From NCBI GenBank assembly GCA_004357365.1, contig SMVT01000022.1, positions 1-7,100 on the forward strand: a stretch of DNA of 7,100 nt. Reading direction: 5' to 3'. The notes under the pieces were generated by a model. The model saw nothing but the letters and a program-made list of their open reading frames with translations, did no database searches and was not told the origin of the DNA. A program made the translations under genes and the position numbers. Positions 6,394 through 7,100 of this stretch are shown here, piece after piece. Source of the stretch: Nitrospina sp. (GTDB taxonomy: Bacteria; Nitrospinota; Nitrospinia; Nitrospinales; Nitrospinaceae). The number at the start of each line of letters is the position of its first letter. Position 1 is the first letter of the stretch.

Positions 6394-7100
6394 TCAAGAG
6401 TGTTTGGGTGACAGGGATTTTGGGAGTTGTGCCCGGGGGTGGGCCCGGTCGTAGGTTTCAATCAGCCGGTCCACCGTCAGGTGCAGGTATTTCTGGGTGG
6501 TGGACAGGCTGGCGTGACCCAGCATCTCTTGTATGGTGCGCAGATCGGCCCCGCCTTCCAGCAGGTGGGTGGCGAAGGAATGGCGGAGCGAATGCGGTGA
6601 ATAGCGCCCCGATACCAGTTGATCGAGATAGCTTCCGACGATTTTGCGGACGCCCCGGGCGGTCAAGCCGCGTCCCCGCGTATTTAAAAAGACCGCGGTG
6701 GGTGCAGGGTCCGGCTTTTTCGTCCGGATCAGGATCTGCCTCCGGTTCAGATAATCCTCGAGCGCCGCAATAGCTTTTTTCCCCAGCGGCAACCAGCGTT
6801 CCTTTTTACCCTTTCCCAGCACCTTGACCCGCCGGCTTTCGAGATGAATGAAATCCATCTGTAACGTCACCAGTTCGTTGATCCGCATTCCGGTGCTGTA
6901 AAATATTTCGAGGATGGCGCGGTCCCTCGACCCGATATAGGTGGCGGCCTCGGGCAATTCCACCAGGCGGAAGATGTCATCCACCGATAAAAAGGAGGGG
7001 AGATAGTTTTTCTTTTTGGGAGCGGGTATGGATTTGACCACATTGTTCTTGAGGTATCCCTCGCGGCAGAGAAATTTGAAAAATGAACTGAGCGAGGCCA
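6394..7100 (-). CDS. xerC: Tyrosine recombinase XerC (or XerD), N-terminus outside window
   Basis: Site-specific recombinase of the XerCD type, which resolves chromosome dimers at dif during division. The frame runs open to the window edge: 19 further codons precede an internal GTG at 7039-7041 and read ASLSSFFKFLCREGYLKNN, typical of the end of the SAM-like core-binding domain. The GTG is therefore not the real start, and roughly 60-80 N-terminal residues are missing. The catalytic domain is complete: Arg in TGMRINELV, Lys in GKGKKERWLPL, HSLRH (His and Arg), GHASLSTTQ (His) and nucleophile Tyr in TQKYLH, ending with the family's YDRAHPRA. Adjacency to hslV favours XerC, since xerC-hslV-hslU order occurs in several phyla. 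XerD or a specialised Xer homologue cannot be excluded without the N-terminus. Confidence 0.9.
   Translation of the reverse strand, partial: ASLSSFFKFLCREGYLKNNVVKSIPAPKKKNYLPSFLSVDDIFRLVELPEAATYIGSRDRAILEIFYSTGMRINELVTLQMDFIHLESRRVKVLGKGKKERWLPLGKKAIAALEDYLNRRQILIRTKKPDPAPTAVFLNTRGRGLTARGVRKIVGSYLDQLVSGRYSPHSLRHSFATHLLEGGADLRTIQEMLGHASLSTTQKYLHLTVDRLIETYDRAHPRAQLPKSLSPKHS

Noticed and set aside
7039..7041. GTG as the start of the tyrosine recombinase
   Set aside because: The frame stays open to the window edge and the upstream codons read as typical XerC core-binding-domain sequence, so the gene is cut by the window, not started here.

Overview
The window looks like an ordinary chromosomal segment of a moderately GC-rich Gram-negative bacterium. 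Nearly all genes lie on the minus strand. Transcription order, from high to low coordinates, is: xerC (5' end outside the window), then hslV-hslU-argB, then hrcA-grpE-mutM (3' end outside the window). One plus-strand gene for a small secreted protein sits between xerC and hslV. The xerC / hslVU / argB neighbourhood, and the sequence style of HslV and ArgB, remind me of deltaproteobacterial-grade lineages (Desulfobacterota, Geobacter-like) or Nitrospinota. That assignment is from memory and is not proven here.

Region by region. 1-683 holds most of formamidopyrimidine-DNA glycosylase; the C-terminal zinc finger is cut off by the window edge. 701-1330 is grpE and 1339-2397 is hrcA, packed with 8-17 bp gaps into one heat-shock/repair operon. 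2398-2685 is a 288 bp non-coding stretch with a plausible sigma-70 promoter for hrcA and four short perfect inverted repeats, but no clear CIRCE operator. 2686-3570 is argB, 7 bp after hslU (3578-4990), which is 3 bp after hslV (4994-5536). This is a tight proteolysis-plus-arginine operon. 5537-5825 is a divergent intergenic region with an inverted repeat and AT-rich promoter-like DNA. 5826-6314 (plus) encodes a 162-residue exported protein resembling the PsbP/DcrB-type fold, followed by a strong intrinsic terminator. 6394-7100 (minus) is the catalytic part of a XerC-type tyrosine recombinase.

Functionally the window brings together protein quality control (HslUV protease, GrpE exchange factor, HrcA heat-shock repressor), base-excision repair of oxidised DNA (MutM), chromosome dimer resolution (XerC) and the second step of arginine synthesis (ArgB). 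I found no CRISPR array, insertion sequence, tRNA or rRNA, and no convincing novel multi-gene system. The items most worth a second look are the antisense secreted-protein gene placed between xerC and hslV, the hairpin-rich hrcA upstream region without a clear CIRCE, and mutM following grpE where dnaK is often found.
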